This document shows positions 1 through 6,386 of a stretch of DNA of 7,072 nucleotides, piece by piece. The position numbers were made by a program, and so were the translations under genes. The notes beneath the pieces were generated by a model. It searched no databases, was not told where the DNA came from, and was given only the letters and a program-made list of their open reading frames with translations. This DNA comes from SAR116 cluster bacterium. Lineage in GTDB: Bacteria; Pseudomonadota; Alphaproteobacteria; Puniceispirillales; Puniceispirillaceae. The stretch lies in contig NYYG01000022.1 in the NCBI GenBank assembly GCA_002686685.1, positions 20,883 through 27,954 on the forward strand, written 5' to 3'. Every line of letters begins with the position of its first letter. Position 1 is the first letter of the stretch.

Positions 1-648
1 GGGGATCTGGTGCGGGCGCTGCTTGCACGCGTGACAGGGTTGCAACGACTGCGCCTATCCTCGGTTGATCCGGCAGAGCCTGATGCAAGGCTGATGGATG
101 TGCTGGCTGACGACGAGCGGCTGATGCCGCATCTGCATCTGTCGGCGCAACATGGGGATGATCTTGTTCTGAAGCAGATGAAACGTCGCCATCTGGCGCG
201 CGACGTTGTGCGGTTTTGCGACGAGGCGCGCCGGCGTCGGCCGGACATTGTTTTTGGTGCCGATATAATCGCCGGTTTTCCCACTGAAACCGAGGCGGCA
301 CATGATGCCACCTGTGCCATGATCCAGCGCGCCGGAATCACCTATCTTCATGTGTTTCCCTTTTCACCGCGTGATGGAACGCCGGCAGCCCGCATGCGGC
401 AGCTTGATGGTGGAATTATCCGCAGGCGTGCCCAGGCATTGCGCAGTGAAGGCACGGGTCGACTGACGCGGTTTCTCGACAATGCACTGGGCAGCCAGGA
501 CCAGATGCTTGTCGAGGCAGGCAATAGCGGGCATGGGCGCAATTATGCCAAAATGCAGCTTCAGGGCGACTTCCTTGATCCTGGGGCGCTCGTGAATGTG
601 CGGGTAAGCGGGCGCGACGGAGACACGCTGCTCGTGGAGAGGCAATAG
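1..648 (+). CDS. mtaB: tRNA (N6-threonylcarbamoyladenosine(37)-C2)-methylthiotransferase MtaB, C-terminal part (5' end outside window)
   Basis: MtaB is a radical-SAM iron-sulfur enzyme that adds a methylthio group to t6A37 of ANN-decoding tRNAs. The reading frame is open from base 1, so the gene begins upstream; 215 residues are visible, about half of a typical protein of this family. The N-terminal MTTase domain and the CxxxCxxC cluster motif are not in the window. What is seen: the end of the radical-SAM barrel, with LRLSSVDPAE (visible residues 17-26), RLMPHLHLS (40-48), MKRRH (60-64), FGADIIAGFPTET (85-97) and HVFPFSPRDGTPAARM (117-132), followed by a TRAM-like RNA-binding domain (about 165-213). 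These blocks fit MtaB better than MiaB or RimO. LSAQHGDD (47-54) differs from the more usual LSLQ(S/A)GDD. The stop is one base before the ftsY start, so the two genes are probably co-transcribed. Confidence 0.93.
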   Translation, partial: GDLVRALLARVTGLQRLRLSSVDPAEPDARLMDVLADDERLMPHLHLSAQHGDDLVLKQMKRRHLARDVVRFCDEARRRRPDIVFGADIIAGFPTETEAAHDATCAMIQRAGITYLHVFPFSPRDGTPAARMRQLDGGIIRRRAQALRSEGTGRLTRFLDNALGSQDQMLVEAGNSGHGRNYAKMQLQGDFLDPGALVNVRVSGRDGDTLLVERQ

Positions 649-649
649 G

Positions 650-1570
650 ATGAGCTGGCTGAAAAAACTCAAATCCGGCCTTGGCAAGACCACGGCACGC
701 GTCAGCGCCTCGCTGGGCGCAGTTCTGGGGCGCAAGGGCATTGACGCTGCCTCTGTCGAGGAGGTTGAGGATGCGTTGATCAGTGCCGACCTTGGCACTG
801 CCGCTGCGGCCAAGCTTGCCGAGCGCATGCGAAAGCACAAATTTGACGGCGAGATCAACAGCGCGACGCTGGCTGCGGCCCTGTCGGACGGCATTGCGGA
901 AATACTCGAGCCAGTGGCACAACCCCTGTCTATTGATCAGGCAAACCAGCCGCATGTGGTTCTGCTGGTCGGGGTGAACGGGTCCGGCAAGACAACAACT
1001 GCCGGCAAGCTGGCACAGCAATGGGTGCAGGCTGGCAAGAAGGTCAAGCTCGCCGCCGGCGACACCTTTCGTGCCGCCGCTATTGACCAGCTCAAGGTGT
1101 GGGGTGAGCGTACCGGCACCGAGGTGATGGCTGGTGCGCAGGGTGGTGATGCGGCGGCGCTGGCCTATCAGGCGCTTGAGGCGGCACGCGCAGATGGCAC
1201 CGATGTTCTGATTATCGACACCGCCGGGCGGTTGCAGAACCGCAGCGAATTAATGGATGAACTGTCAAAGATTGTGCGGGTGATTCGCAAGCTGGATGAC
1301 AGCGCGCCACATGACTCGGTCATTGTTCTCGATGGCACGGTCGGTCAGAACGCCCTGTCGCAGGTCAAGGCCTTTCAGGCGGTAGCGGATGTCAGCGGCC
1401 TGATCGTCACCAAGCTTGACGGCTCGGCGAAGGGCGGCGTTGTCATTGCACTTGCCGAGACATTTGGTCTGCCGGTCCATGCTGTCGGGGTAGGCGAGGG
1501 TGCGGATGACCTGCAGCCTTTTACGGCGCGCGAATTTGCCAATGCGCTTGCTGGTGTGGACGAGGGTTGA
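650..1570 (+). CDS. ftsY: Signal recognition particle receptor GTPase FtsY
   Basis: FtsY is the membrane-associated SRP receptor; it pairs with the Ffh GTPase to deliver ribosome-nascent chain complexes to the Sec translocon. The 306-residue product is an NG-domain protein: a helical N domain (about 20-95), P-loop GVNGSGKT (108-115), DTFRAAA (138-144), DTAGR (190-194), GQNAL (232-236), [10 protein letters not shown] (254-263) and GVGE (280-283). GVN at the P-loop and DTFRAAA separate FtsY from Ffh. It lacks the long acidic A domain of E. coli FtsY (497 aa) and starts with a short basic, amphipathic-looking helix ([13 protein letters not shown]), the likely membrane-targeting element. The start is supported by GGAG/GAGG at 636-642 and by the one-base gap after mtaB. 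The gene ends 15 bases from a convergent gene. Part of its P-loop coding sequence is almost identical to that of ffh. Confidence 0.97.
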   Translation: MSWLKKLKSGLGKTTARVSASLGAVLGRKGIDAASVEEVEDALISADLGTAAAAKLAERMRKHKFDGEINSATLAAALSDGIAEILEPVAQPLSIDQANQPHVVLLVGVNGSGKTTTAGKLAQQWVQAGKKVKLAAGDTFRAAAIDQLKVWGERTGTEVMAGAQGGDAAALAYQALEAARADGTDVLIIDTAGRLQNRSELMDELSKIVRVIRKLDDSAPHDSVIVLDGTVGQNALSQVKAFQAVADVSGLIVTKLDGSAKGGVVIALAETFGLPVHAVGVGEGADDLQPFTAREFANALAGVDEG

Positions 1571-1576
1571 TCAACC
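1565..1576. repeat. 12-bp perfect palindrome across the ftsY stop codon
   Basis: GGTTGATCAACC is a perfect inverted repeat that contains the ftsY TGA stop and lies in the 15-base gap between two convergent genes. As RNA it can form only a 4-bp stem with a GATC loop; on the plus strand it is followed six bases later by a short TTTT run (1583-1586). It could contribute weakly to termination, but it is short for an intrinsic terminator and chance is possible. Confidence 0.35.
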
Positions 1577-1585
1577 AGTCAATTT

Positions 1586-2371
1586 TCAGGGTATCAGGCG
1601 GCTGCTGCGACCGGTCAGCCAGTAAACGGTGTTCCCGACCCATTCATGAAGCCAGTTGCGGGTGGCGCGAATGCCGCCCGGCAATGAATAGAGGCCGGTG
1701 ATGGTAGGGGTCGTTTTGTAATCTGTAGGGTAAGGGATAATGCCCTGCCACCCTGCAGCCTCAAAGGCACCGACGGCACGCGGCATATGTGCTGCCGAGG
1801 TTACCAGCACCCAGTTGCTGCCGGGTTGCGGCACCGCACGCTCAAGGCTTTGCACGGCGTTCTGGTAGGTGTTTCTGCTGACATCCTCATAGATGATATT
1901 AAGTTGGGGCACGCCGAGGCTTTCTGTCAGCTTCCTGGAGATTTCGGCCTCGTTCCAGCCAGTGGGCTGCAATTGTCCGGACCGACCGGACAGGATCAAT
2001 ACGACATCGGGATATTGTCTGAACAATGCCAGACCGGTGGTCAGTCGATCGGCGCCACTCGCCTGCTGTGGCTGCTGCCGCGTCGCCGATACCAGTCCCG
2101 AGCCGGTATGGCCGCCAAGAACAATGATGCCATCGATACGCTTGTCGGCAAGCTGTGGCACGGGATAACGATTCTCCAGATAGCGTAGCGGCGCTTCGGA
2201 TACCGGCAGGAACCCGTACAACAGGGGCAGCATCAGCGCAGCCATCAATGCATAGCGGAACAGCCGCCGCTGTTTCAGCAGCCGCGCCAGAGCGGCGATG
2301 CAGAGCAGGATATAGGGATGGGCCAACGGCTCCAGCAGCACCGCGAGGGTTTTGGACAGGACAAAAAACAT
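1586..2371 (-). CDS. DUF218 (ElyC/SanA/YdcF-type) inner-membrane protein
   Basis: A 261-residue protein with two predicted N-terminal transmembrane helices (about 8-30 and 37-55), then a DUF218 domain (about 80-235). Seen motifs are GIIVLGG (81-87), the ADRL...FRQYPD region (107-122), LILSG (125-129), SRNTYQNA (165-172) and VTSAAHMPRA (190-199), which match the family pattern. The overall plan resembles E. coli ElyC, linked to envelope and peptidoglycan biogenesis, but the biochemical activity of the family is not established and orthology is inferred. The open frame continues upstream into antisense ffh sequence. I chose the ATG at 2371 because homology to the family begins there (MFFVLSK) and the upstream residues look non-coding. 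Its ribosome site is weak, with AAGG two bases before the ATG. It is divergent from ffh and convergent with ftsY, so it is transcribed on its own. Confidence 0.85.
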   Translation of the reverse strand: MFFVLSKTLAVLLEPLAHPYILLCIAALARLLKQRRLFRYALMAALMLPLLYGFLPVSEAPLRYLENRYPVPQLADKRIDGIIVLGGHTGSGLVSATRQQPQQASGADRLTTGLALFRQYPDVVLILSGRSGQLQPTGWNEAEISRKLTESLGVPQLNIIYEDVSRNTYQNAVQSLERAVPQPGSNWVLVTSAAHMPRAVGAFEAAGWQGIIPYPTDYKTTPTITGLYSLPGGIRATRNWLHEWVGNTVYWLTGRSSRLIP

Positions 2372-2585
2372 CGCCTTATTCTTGACAATTGCCGGCGAAA
2401 AGCGCAACAACCCTCTCACATCACGCCATCTTCGGCTGCCATGACCCTCACGGGTTCCATCCGTCCTTGAAGTTTTCGAGCACGGGTGACACATGCGCAT
2501 GCTGTTATTCATGGTCGTGATGTGACGTGAAACACACAGACACATGCCCTTGCAAAAACGCGATGGCATCAGGACCGGGATCAGG
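2372..2585. promoter_or_regulatory. Divergent intergenic region between the DUF218 gene and ffh
   Basis: This 214-base gap must hold the promoters for the minus-strand DUF218 gene and, in all likelihood, for the ffh-rpsP-rimM-trmD-rplS run. I could not find a convincing paired -35/-10 on either strand. A TTGACA hexamer on the plus strand at 2382-2387 has no good -10 partner. Visible structure: an inverted 10-mer TCACATCACG (2416-2425) and CGTGATGTGA (2516-2525), a TGTG-N8-CACA dyad (2521-2536), the palindrome CATGCGCATG (2492-2501), a direct repeat GACACATGC (2488-2496 and 2539-2547), and a small ACCC-TCAC-GGGT hairpin (2444-2455). No SRP RNA-like sequence is present. The regulatory role is inferred from position. 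Confidence 0.5.
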
Positions 2586-4064
2586 ATGTTTGACAGCCTG
2601 AAAGACAAACTCCAGGACGTATTCAGCGGACTTGGCAAACGCGGCGCGCTGCGCGAGGCGGATGTTGATGCCGCGTTGCGCGAGGTGCGTCTGGCTCTGC
2701 TTGACGCTGATGTAGCGCTTCCTGTTGTGAAGAGCTTCATGTCGCGCGTGCGCGAACAGGCCGTCGGGGTTGAGGTTCTGAAAGCGGTCCGGCCGGATCA
2801 GCAGGTCATCAAGATTGTCAATGATGTGCTGGTCGATGTGCTTGGTGGTGAAGCGGCGCCGCTGAATATGGCGGTCAATCCGCCAGCCGTTATCCTGATG
2901 GCGGGCCTGCAGGGTTCAGGCAAGACAACCACTGCCGGCAAGCTGGCGCTGCGCCTGCGCACAAAAGAGCGCAAGAAAGTCATGCTGGCCTCGCTTGACG
3001 TCACCCGTCCGGCTGCCCGTGAACAGTTACGCGTCCTTGGTGAGCAGGCCGAGGTGGGCGTGCTTCCCGAGGCGGACCGTGAATCGCCAGCCCAGATTGC
3101 CAAGCGGGCGCTGCAGGCAGCCAGCCTGCAGGGTTTTGATGTGGTGATCCTTGATACCGCTGGCCGGGTGACCATCGATGAAGGGCTGATGGCCGAACTG
3201 CGCGAGATCAAGGCGCTGACCAACCCGCATGAAATTCTGCTTGTTGCTGATGCGATGACAGGTCAGGACGCTGTCACAACAGCGGCCGCCTTCAACGATG
3301 CGGTGGACATCACCGGTATTGTGCTAACCCGACTTGACGGTGATGCGCGTGGCGGTGCGGCGCTGTCGATGCGCGAGGTAACCGGCCGCCCGATCAAATT
3401 TGCCGGCGTTGGCGAAAAGCAGGACGCGCTTGAGGAATTTGACCCGGCCCGGATGGCGGGCCGTATCCTCGATATGGGCGATGTGGTCGCGCTGGTCGAG
3501 AAGGCTGCCGAAACCATTGAGGCCGAGGAAGCCGAGCGTCTGGCAAAACGCATGGCCAAGGGCCAGTTTGACATGAATGACTTCCTGACCCAGCTGCGCC
3601 AGCTGCAGAAGATGGGCGGGCTTGGCGGGATCATGGGCATGCTGCCCGGCCTTGGAAAAATGCAGAAACAGATCGCTGCCGCCGGAATTGATGATTCGAT
3701 GATTCGCCGGCAGGAAGCGATCATTCTGTCGATGACAAAGAAAGAACGCCGGTCCGTTGGCCTTTTGAATGCGTCACGGCGCAAGCGTATTGCCGCAGGT
3801 TCGGGCACCTCTGTGCAAGAGGTGAACCGTCTGGTGAAGCAATATCAGGACATGGCGAAGATGATGAAGAAGCTTGGCGGCAAATCCGGCGCAGCGATGA
3901 TGAAAGCGCTGGCTGGTGGCGGTATGCCAGGTGGAATGGGCGGACTTGGCGGCTTGGGCGGTGGCGCTGGCGGCGGTTTGCCCGGTGGCCTTCCTGGCGG
4001 CCTTCCCGGTCTTCCGGGCGGATTGCCCGGCCTTGGCGGTAAACCGTCAGGAAAGAAAAAATAG
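2586..4064 (+). CDS. ffh: Signal recognition particle protein Ffh (SRP54 homologue)
   Basis: Ffh is the GTPase and signal-sequence-binding subunit of the bacterial SRP; it binds 4.5S RNA and docks with FtsY. The 492-residue product has an N domain (about 1-95), P-loop GLQGSGKT (107-114), DVTRPAA (138-144), DTAGR (190-194), [10 protein letters not shown] (248-257) and GVGEK (274-278). A methionine-rich M domain (about 325-432) follows, with FDMNDFL (328-334) and the RNA-binding stretch [13 protein letters not shown] (397-409). It ends in a Gly/Leu/Pro-rich tail (444-485) and KPSGKKK. An upstream in-frame ATG at 2544 would add 14 residues, but the family starts at MFDSL, so I place the start at 2586; AGGA (2571-2574) or GGGA (2577-2580) may serve as ribosome site. 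It opens the plus-strand cluster, 37 bases before rpsP. Confidence 0.97.
   Translation: MFDSLKDKLQDVFSGLGKRGALREADVDAALREVRLALLDADVALPVVKSFMSRVREQAVGVEVLKAVRPDQQVIKIVNDVLVDVLGGEAAPLNMAVNPPAVILMAGLQGSGKTTTAGKLALRLRTKERKKVMLASLDVTRPAAREQLRVLGEQAEVGVLPEADRESPAQIAKRALQAASLQGFDVVILDTAGRVTIDEGLMAELREIKALTNPHEILLVADAMTGQDAVTTAAAFNDAVDITGIVLTRLDGDARGGAALSMREVTGRPIKFAGVGEKQDALEEFDPARMAGRILDMGDVVALVEKAAETIEAEEAERLAKRMAKGQFDMNDFLTQLRQLQKMGGLGGIMGMLPGLGKMQKQIAAAGIDDSMIRRQEAIILSMTKKERRSVGLLNASRRKRIAAGSGTSVQEVNRLVKQYQDMAKMMKKLGGKSGAAMMKALAGGGMPGGMGGLGGLGGGAGGGLPGGLPGGLPGLPGGLPGLGGKPSGKKK
3915..4040 (+). repeat. Glycine-rich low-complexity coding tract at the 3' end of ffh
   Basis: Residues 444-485 of Ffh consist almost entirely of Gly with interspersed Leu, Pro and Met, in repeated GGL, PGGL and PGL units. 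The DNA is correspondingly repetitive (GGCGG, CCTTCC and CCCGG motifs). It lies after the RNA-binding M domain and is expected to be disordered. Similar tails occur in Ffh of other proteobacteria; no specific function is assigned. Confidence 0.7.
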
Positions 4065-4073
4065 ATATATCCA

Positions 4074-4085
4074 GCAAAGCTTTGC
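4074..4085. repeat. 12-bp perfect palindrome just upstream of the rpsP ribosome-binding site
   Basis: GCAAAGCTTTGC lies in the 37-base ffh-rpsP gap, one base before the AAAGGA ribosome site. As RNA it can form only a short stem (GCAA/UUGC with an AGCU loop), and no T run follows, so it is not an intrinsic terminator. It could be a protein-binding dyad, a translation-modulating hairpin next to the ribosome site, or chance. Confidence 0.35.
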
Positions 4086-4086
4086 G

Positions 4087-4092
4087 AAAGGA
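4087..4092 (+). promoter_or_regulatory. Ribosome-binding site of rpsP
   Basis: AAAGGA lies nine bases before the ATG at 4102. It decides the rpsP start against the much longer upstream open frame, which runs back inside ffh. Confidence 0.8.
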
Positions 4093-4101
4093 ATCGAATT
4101 C

Positions 4102-4653
4102 ATGGCTTTGAAAATCAGACTTGCCCGTGGTGGTGCGAAAAAGCGGCCTTTTTACCGGATTGTTGTTGCCGAAGCATCTGCTCCGCGCGACGGCCGTTAC
4201 GTAGAACGTGTCGGCACATATAATCCCATGGTGCCAAAGGATCATGACCAGCGTCTGGTTCTGAAGAACGAGCGCATCACCTACTGGCTTGGTCAGGGTG
4301 CTCAGCCAACCGAGCGGGTGCAGAAAATGCTAGCATCTGCCGGTCTGACCGAGGCACCGGTTATCCGCGAACAGCCAAAGAAGTCAGCACCTGGCAAAAA
4401 GCGGGCTGAACGCGAGGCCGCTGCTGCTGAAGCTGCTGCCGAGGCTGAAGCCGCTGCCGCAGAAGCACCTGCTGATGAGGCACCGGCTGAAGAAGCTGCC
4501 GCTGATGAGGCTCCTGCTGACGAAGCACCTGCTGAAGAAGCTACCGCTGACGAGGCACCGGCTGACGCGGCGCCGGCTGAAGAAGCTGCCGCTGATGAGG
4601 CACCTGCTGAAGAGGCACCGGCCGAAGAAGCAGGCGACGACAGCAAGGACTGA
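4102..4653 (+). CDS. rpsP: 30S ribosomal protein bS16 with long acidic repeat tail
   Basis: bS16 binds 16S rRNA and stabilises 30S assembly. The S16 fold is residues 1 to about 82, with [20 protein letters not shown] (1-20), [20 protein letters not shown] (21-40), NP (41-42) and [17 protein letters not shown] (57-73). The family is usually 80-120 residues; this protein has 183. After a basic linker ([15 protein letters not shown], 91-105) comes an Ala/Glu tail (106-120), then pentads of the form E-A-(P/A/T)-A-(D/E) from 121 to the end, finishing GDDSKD. The tail is strongly acidic, in contrast to the basic rRNA-binding body, and is presumably disordered and outside the ribosome core. C-terminal Ala/Glu extensions of bS16 are known in alphaproteobacteria, but this one is long and clearly repetitive. 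The start is fixed by homology and by AAAGGA at 4087. The TGA overlaps the rimM ATG by one base. Confidence 0.96.
   Translation: MALKIRLARGGAKKRPFYRIVVAEASAPRDGRYVERVGTYNPMVPKDHDQRLVLKNERITYWLGQGAQPTERVQKMLASAGLTEAPVIREQPKKSAPGKKRAEREAAAAEAAAEAEAAAAEAPADEAPAEEAAADEAPADEAPAEEATADEAPADAAPAEEAAADEAPAEEAPAEEAGDDSKD
4462..4641 (+). repeat. Four imperfect 45-bp tandem repeats encoding the bS16 tail
   Basis: In-frame 15-bp units encode E-A-P-A-D-like pentads, and these group into a higher-order 45-bp period. Units are 4462-4506, 4507-4551, 4552-4596 and 4597-4641, each encoding roughly [15 protein letters not shown]; the last has degenerated to [15 protein letters not shown]. Unit three carries AAPAE in place of EAPAE, and unit two has Thr for Ala in its third pentad. 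Copies differ mostly at third codon positions. Confidence 0.85.
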
Positions 4654-5180
4654 TGTCGGCGTCGCGCCTGTCGATCGGGGCGGTGGCCAGCGCACATGGC
4701 GTCAGGGGCCAGTTCAAGGTAAAGCCCTTCACCGCCGCGCCGCGTGACATCGCCGCTTATGGCCCGGTTTGGGCTGGTGACCGTCAACTGACGCTGCAGA
4801 TCAAGGGGATGACGGCAAACGGGCTTGTCATCGTTGCTGCCGAAGGCGTGTCGAGCCGCGATGCGGCCGAGGCCCTTCGCGGCACCGCGTTGCAGCTCGA
4901 CAGGTCGGCGCTTCCCGATGCCGGCAGCGACGAGGTTTATCATGCCGATCTGCTCGGCCTTGCTGCGGAAACCATTGATGGCACACCCCTTGGTGAGGTG
5001 ATTGGGCTGCATGACTTCGGGGCGGGAGAGTTGATCGAGCTGCGCCCGCCAACCGGGCCGACCCTGTTGCTGCCTTTCGGCGGTCAGGGGCTTGTCGAGA
5101 TCGATCTTGAAGGAGGTCGCGTGGTCCTGGATCCACCAGCAGAGTTTCTGGATCCGGATAACGGCGCGGACAAGGCATGA
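4653..5180 (+). CDS. rimM: 16S rRNA processing / 30S maturation factor RimM
   Basis: RimM binds the 30S head region during assembly and is needed for efficient 16S rRNA processing. The 175-residue length is typical. The N-terminal RimM domain shows [20 protein letters not shown] (8-27), and the C-terminal PRC-barrel shows [10 protein letters not shown] (94-103), [17 protein letters not shown] (114-130), LLPF (139-142) and GGRVVLDPP (154-162). The ATG overlaps the rpsP stop by one base (TGATG) and AAGGA (4645-4649) sits just three bases upstream, so translation is probably coupled to rpsP. Its own stop overlaps the trmD start by four bases (ATGA). Confidence 0.96.
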   Translation: MSASRLSIGAVASAHGVRGQFKVKPFTAAPRDIAAYGPVWAGDRQLTLQIKGMTANGLVIVAAEGVSSRDAAEALRGTALQLDRSALPDAGSDEVYHADLLGLAAETIDGTPLGEVIGLHDFGAGELIELRPPTGPTLLLPFGGQGLVEIDLEGGRVVLDPPAEFLDPDNGADKA

Positions 5181-5899
5181 AAGACAGCGCCTGGCAGGCT
5201 ACGATATTGACCCTCTTTCCAGAGATGTTTCCCGGGCCGTTGGGCACATCTCTTGCAGGCAAATCGTTAAAGGATGGCATCTGGACGCTGAAAACGCTGG
5301 ACATTCGGCAGTTTGCAAGCGATAAGCACCGAACTGTCGACGACACCCCTCTTGGCGGCGGCGTCGGCATGGTGCTGAAGCCCGATGTGGTGGCCGCCGC
5401 GCTGGATCATGTTGCCGATGCGCCAGGCCCCCGCATCTATCTGACCCCTCGGGGTCGACCGCTGGATCAGCCGCTGGTTCGCGAACTGGCACAGTCCGAT
5501 GGTACGGTGTTCCTGTGCGGGCGTTATGAAGGTGTTGACCAGCGGGTGGTCGATGCGGCCGGTATGATGGAAGTCAGTATCGGTGACTATATTCTGTCAG
5601 GCGGTGAAATGGCCGCGCTTACAGTGATTGATGCGGTGGTCAGGCTATTGCCCGGCGTGATCGGCAAGGAAGAAAGCCACCGCGAGGAAAGTTTCGAAAC
5701 CGGGTTGCTGGAGCCGTCGCTCTATACCCATCCTCGGGACTGGAACGGTATTCAGGCGCCAGAGATACTGGCGTCAGGCCATCACCGCAAAATCGCCGAA
5801 TGGCGACAAGCGGAGGCCGAACGGGAAACGCGTGAGCGTCGACCGGATTTGTGGCAGCGGTATCTGCAAGGGCAGATGCCGGACAAGGATGAACAATAG
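5177..5899 (+). CDS. trmD: tRNA (guanine(37)-N1)-methyltransferase TrmD
   Basis: TrmD is a homodimeric SPOUT-class enzyme that uses S-adenosylmethionine to make m1G37, preventing +1 frameshifting. The 240 residues show [10 protein letters not shown] (11-20), [14 protein letters not shown] (57-70), [10 protein letters not shown] (89-98), [13 protein letters not shown] (112-124) and [11 protein letters not shown] (134-144), the trefoil-knot cofactor region. R156 matches E. coli Arg154. At the position of the E. coli catalytic Asp169 this protein has Glu171 ([10 protein letters not shown], 170-179). I recall Glu here in other alphaproteobacterial TrmD, but have not verified this. The nearby PxYTRP motif reads SLYTHP (181-186). 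The C-terminal helical domain is intact ([16 protein letters not shown]). The start overlaps the rimM stop by four bases with only a weak AAGG, which suggests coupled translation. Confidence 0.96.
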   Translation: MKDSAWQATILTLFPEMFPGPLGTSLAGKSLKDGIWTLKTLDIRQFASDKHRTVDDTPLGGGVGMVLKPDVVAAALDHVADAPGPRIYLTPRGRPLDQPLVRELAQSDGTVFLCGRYEGVDQRVVDAAGMMEVSIGDYILSGGEMAALTVIDAVVRLLPGVIGKEESHREESFETGLLEPSLYTHPRDWNGIQAPEILASGHHRKIAEWRQAEAERETRERRPDLWQRYLQGQMPDKDEQ

Positions 5900-5940
5900 G
5901 CGCCGGCCCCGGCCAGATATGGGTGCCGCCGTAGCAGATG

Positions 5941-5945
5941 AAGGA
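5941..5945 (+). promoter_or_regulatory. Ribosome-binding site of rplS
   Basis: AAGGA lies nine bases before the ATG at 5955 in the 55-base trmD-rplS gap. It supports this start over in-frame upstream ATGs at 5889 and 5919. Confidence 0.75.
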
Positions 5946-5954
5946 TTGAAGCCG

Positions 5955-6335
5955 ATGAATATCGTTGACCGCATTGGCCAGAAGCAGATGAAAAAGTCGC
6001 TGGAACAGCGCACCATCCCCGATTTCGCCCCGGGCGATACCGTCCGTGTGGACGTAAAGGTCGTTGAAGGATCGCGCGAACGGATTCAGGCTTTTGAAGG
6101 CGTTTGTATTGGCCGCAAGAGTGATGGTGTGAATTCATCCTTCACGGTCCGCAAACTGTCTTATGGCGAGGGTGTCGAGCGGGTGTTCCCGCTCTATGGC
6201 CCCCAGGTTGCCGGCGTGTCAGTCGTACGTCGGGGTCGCGTTCGTCGCGCAAAGCTTTATTATCTGCGTGGCCGCACCGGTAAGGCGGCACGTATTGCTG
6301 AAAAAACCACAACGCGCGAGGCATCTTCTTCCTGA
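5955..6335 (+). CDS. rplS: 50S ribosomal protein bL19
   Basis: bL19 sits at the 30S-50S interface of the large subunit. The 126-residue product has the family blocks [20 protein letters not shown] (21-40), [13 protein letters not shown] (43-55), [20 protein letters not shown] (60-79), LYGP (80-83), [20 protein letters not shown] (90-109) and KAARIAEK (110-117), with a short extra tail (TTTREASSS). The frame stays open upstream into trmD, but homology begins at MNIVD and a good ribosome site supports 5955. It is the last gene of the ribosomal cluster. The spacer before it contains a GC-rich GGCCCCGGCC stretch (5904-5913) but no clear terminator, so it is probably co-transcribed with trmD. Confidence 0.96.
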   Translation: MNIVDRIGQKQMKKSLEQRTIPDFAPGDTVRVDVKVVEGSRERIQAFEGVCIGRKSDGVNSSFTVRKLSYGEGVERVFPLYGPQVAGVSVVRRGRVRRAKLYYLRGRTGKAARIAEKTTTREASSS

Positions 6336-6376
6336 TCGCCCTTACCGGCAAGGAAGACCCTCGCCGGCAGATTTCT

Positions 6377-6382
6377 GGAGGA
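6377..6382 (+). promoter_or_regulatory. Ribosome-binding site of leuC
   Basis: GGAGGA, a near-perfect Shine-Dalgarno sequence, lies four bases before the ATG at 6387 and is the strongest ribosome site in the window. It supports the leuC start and efficient independent translation initiation. Confidence 0.85.
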
Positions 6383-6386
6383 CTGG

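Noticed and set aside
2382..2410. TTGACA hexamer as a sigma-70 promoter for ffh
   Set aside because: At 17 bases downstream the sequence is CAACAA, not a plausible -10, and the site lies about 200 bases upstream of ffh.
2544..2585. In-frame ATG at 2544 adding 14 residues to Ffh
   Set aside because: Ffh proteins begin at MFDSL; the extra residues are not conserved in type and there is no good ribosome site before 2544.
2372..2585. Possible SRP RNA (ffs) gene next to ffh
   Set aside because: No GGAA tetraloop helix or the conserved internal loop of 4.5S RNA can be found; only small unrelated hairpins are present.
2563..2601. 12-codon upstream ORF overlapping the ffh start
   Set aside because: No ribosome site precedes it and its sequence is unremarkable; such short frames are expected by chance.
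2372..2740. N-terminal extension of the DUF218 gene up to 2740
   Set aside because: The extra 123 residues are antisense to the ffh start and the intergenic region, have no family homology, and the conserved N-terminus begins at 2371.
4060..4072. AT-rich TAGATATAT as a -10 element for an rpsP promoter
   Set aside because: No -35-like hexamer lies at suitable spacing; TTGGCG at 4033 is too far away.
4302..5012. Long minus-strand open frame encoding a Ser/Ala/Gly repeat protein
   Set aside because: It is the antisense reading of the bS16 tail repeat and of rimM; the repetitive protein follows from the repeat DNA, and the plus-strand genes are certain.
5832..5954. Upstream extension of the rplS frame into trmD
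   Set aside because: bL19 homology and the AAGGA site fix the start at 5955; the upstream codons are trmD read in another frame plus spacer.
6340..6353. CCTTACCGGCAAGG as a terminator after rplS
   Set aside because: The palindrome is imperfect and no T run follows, so it does not meet the pattern of an intrinsic terminator.
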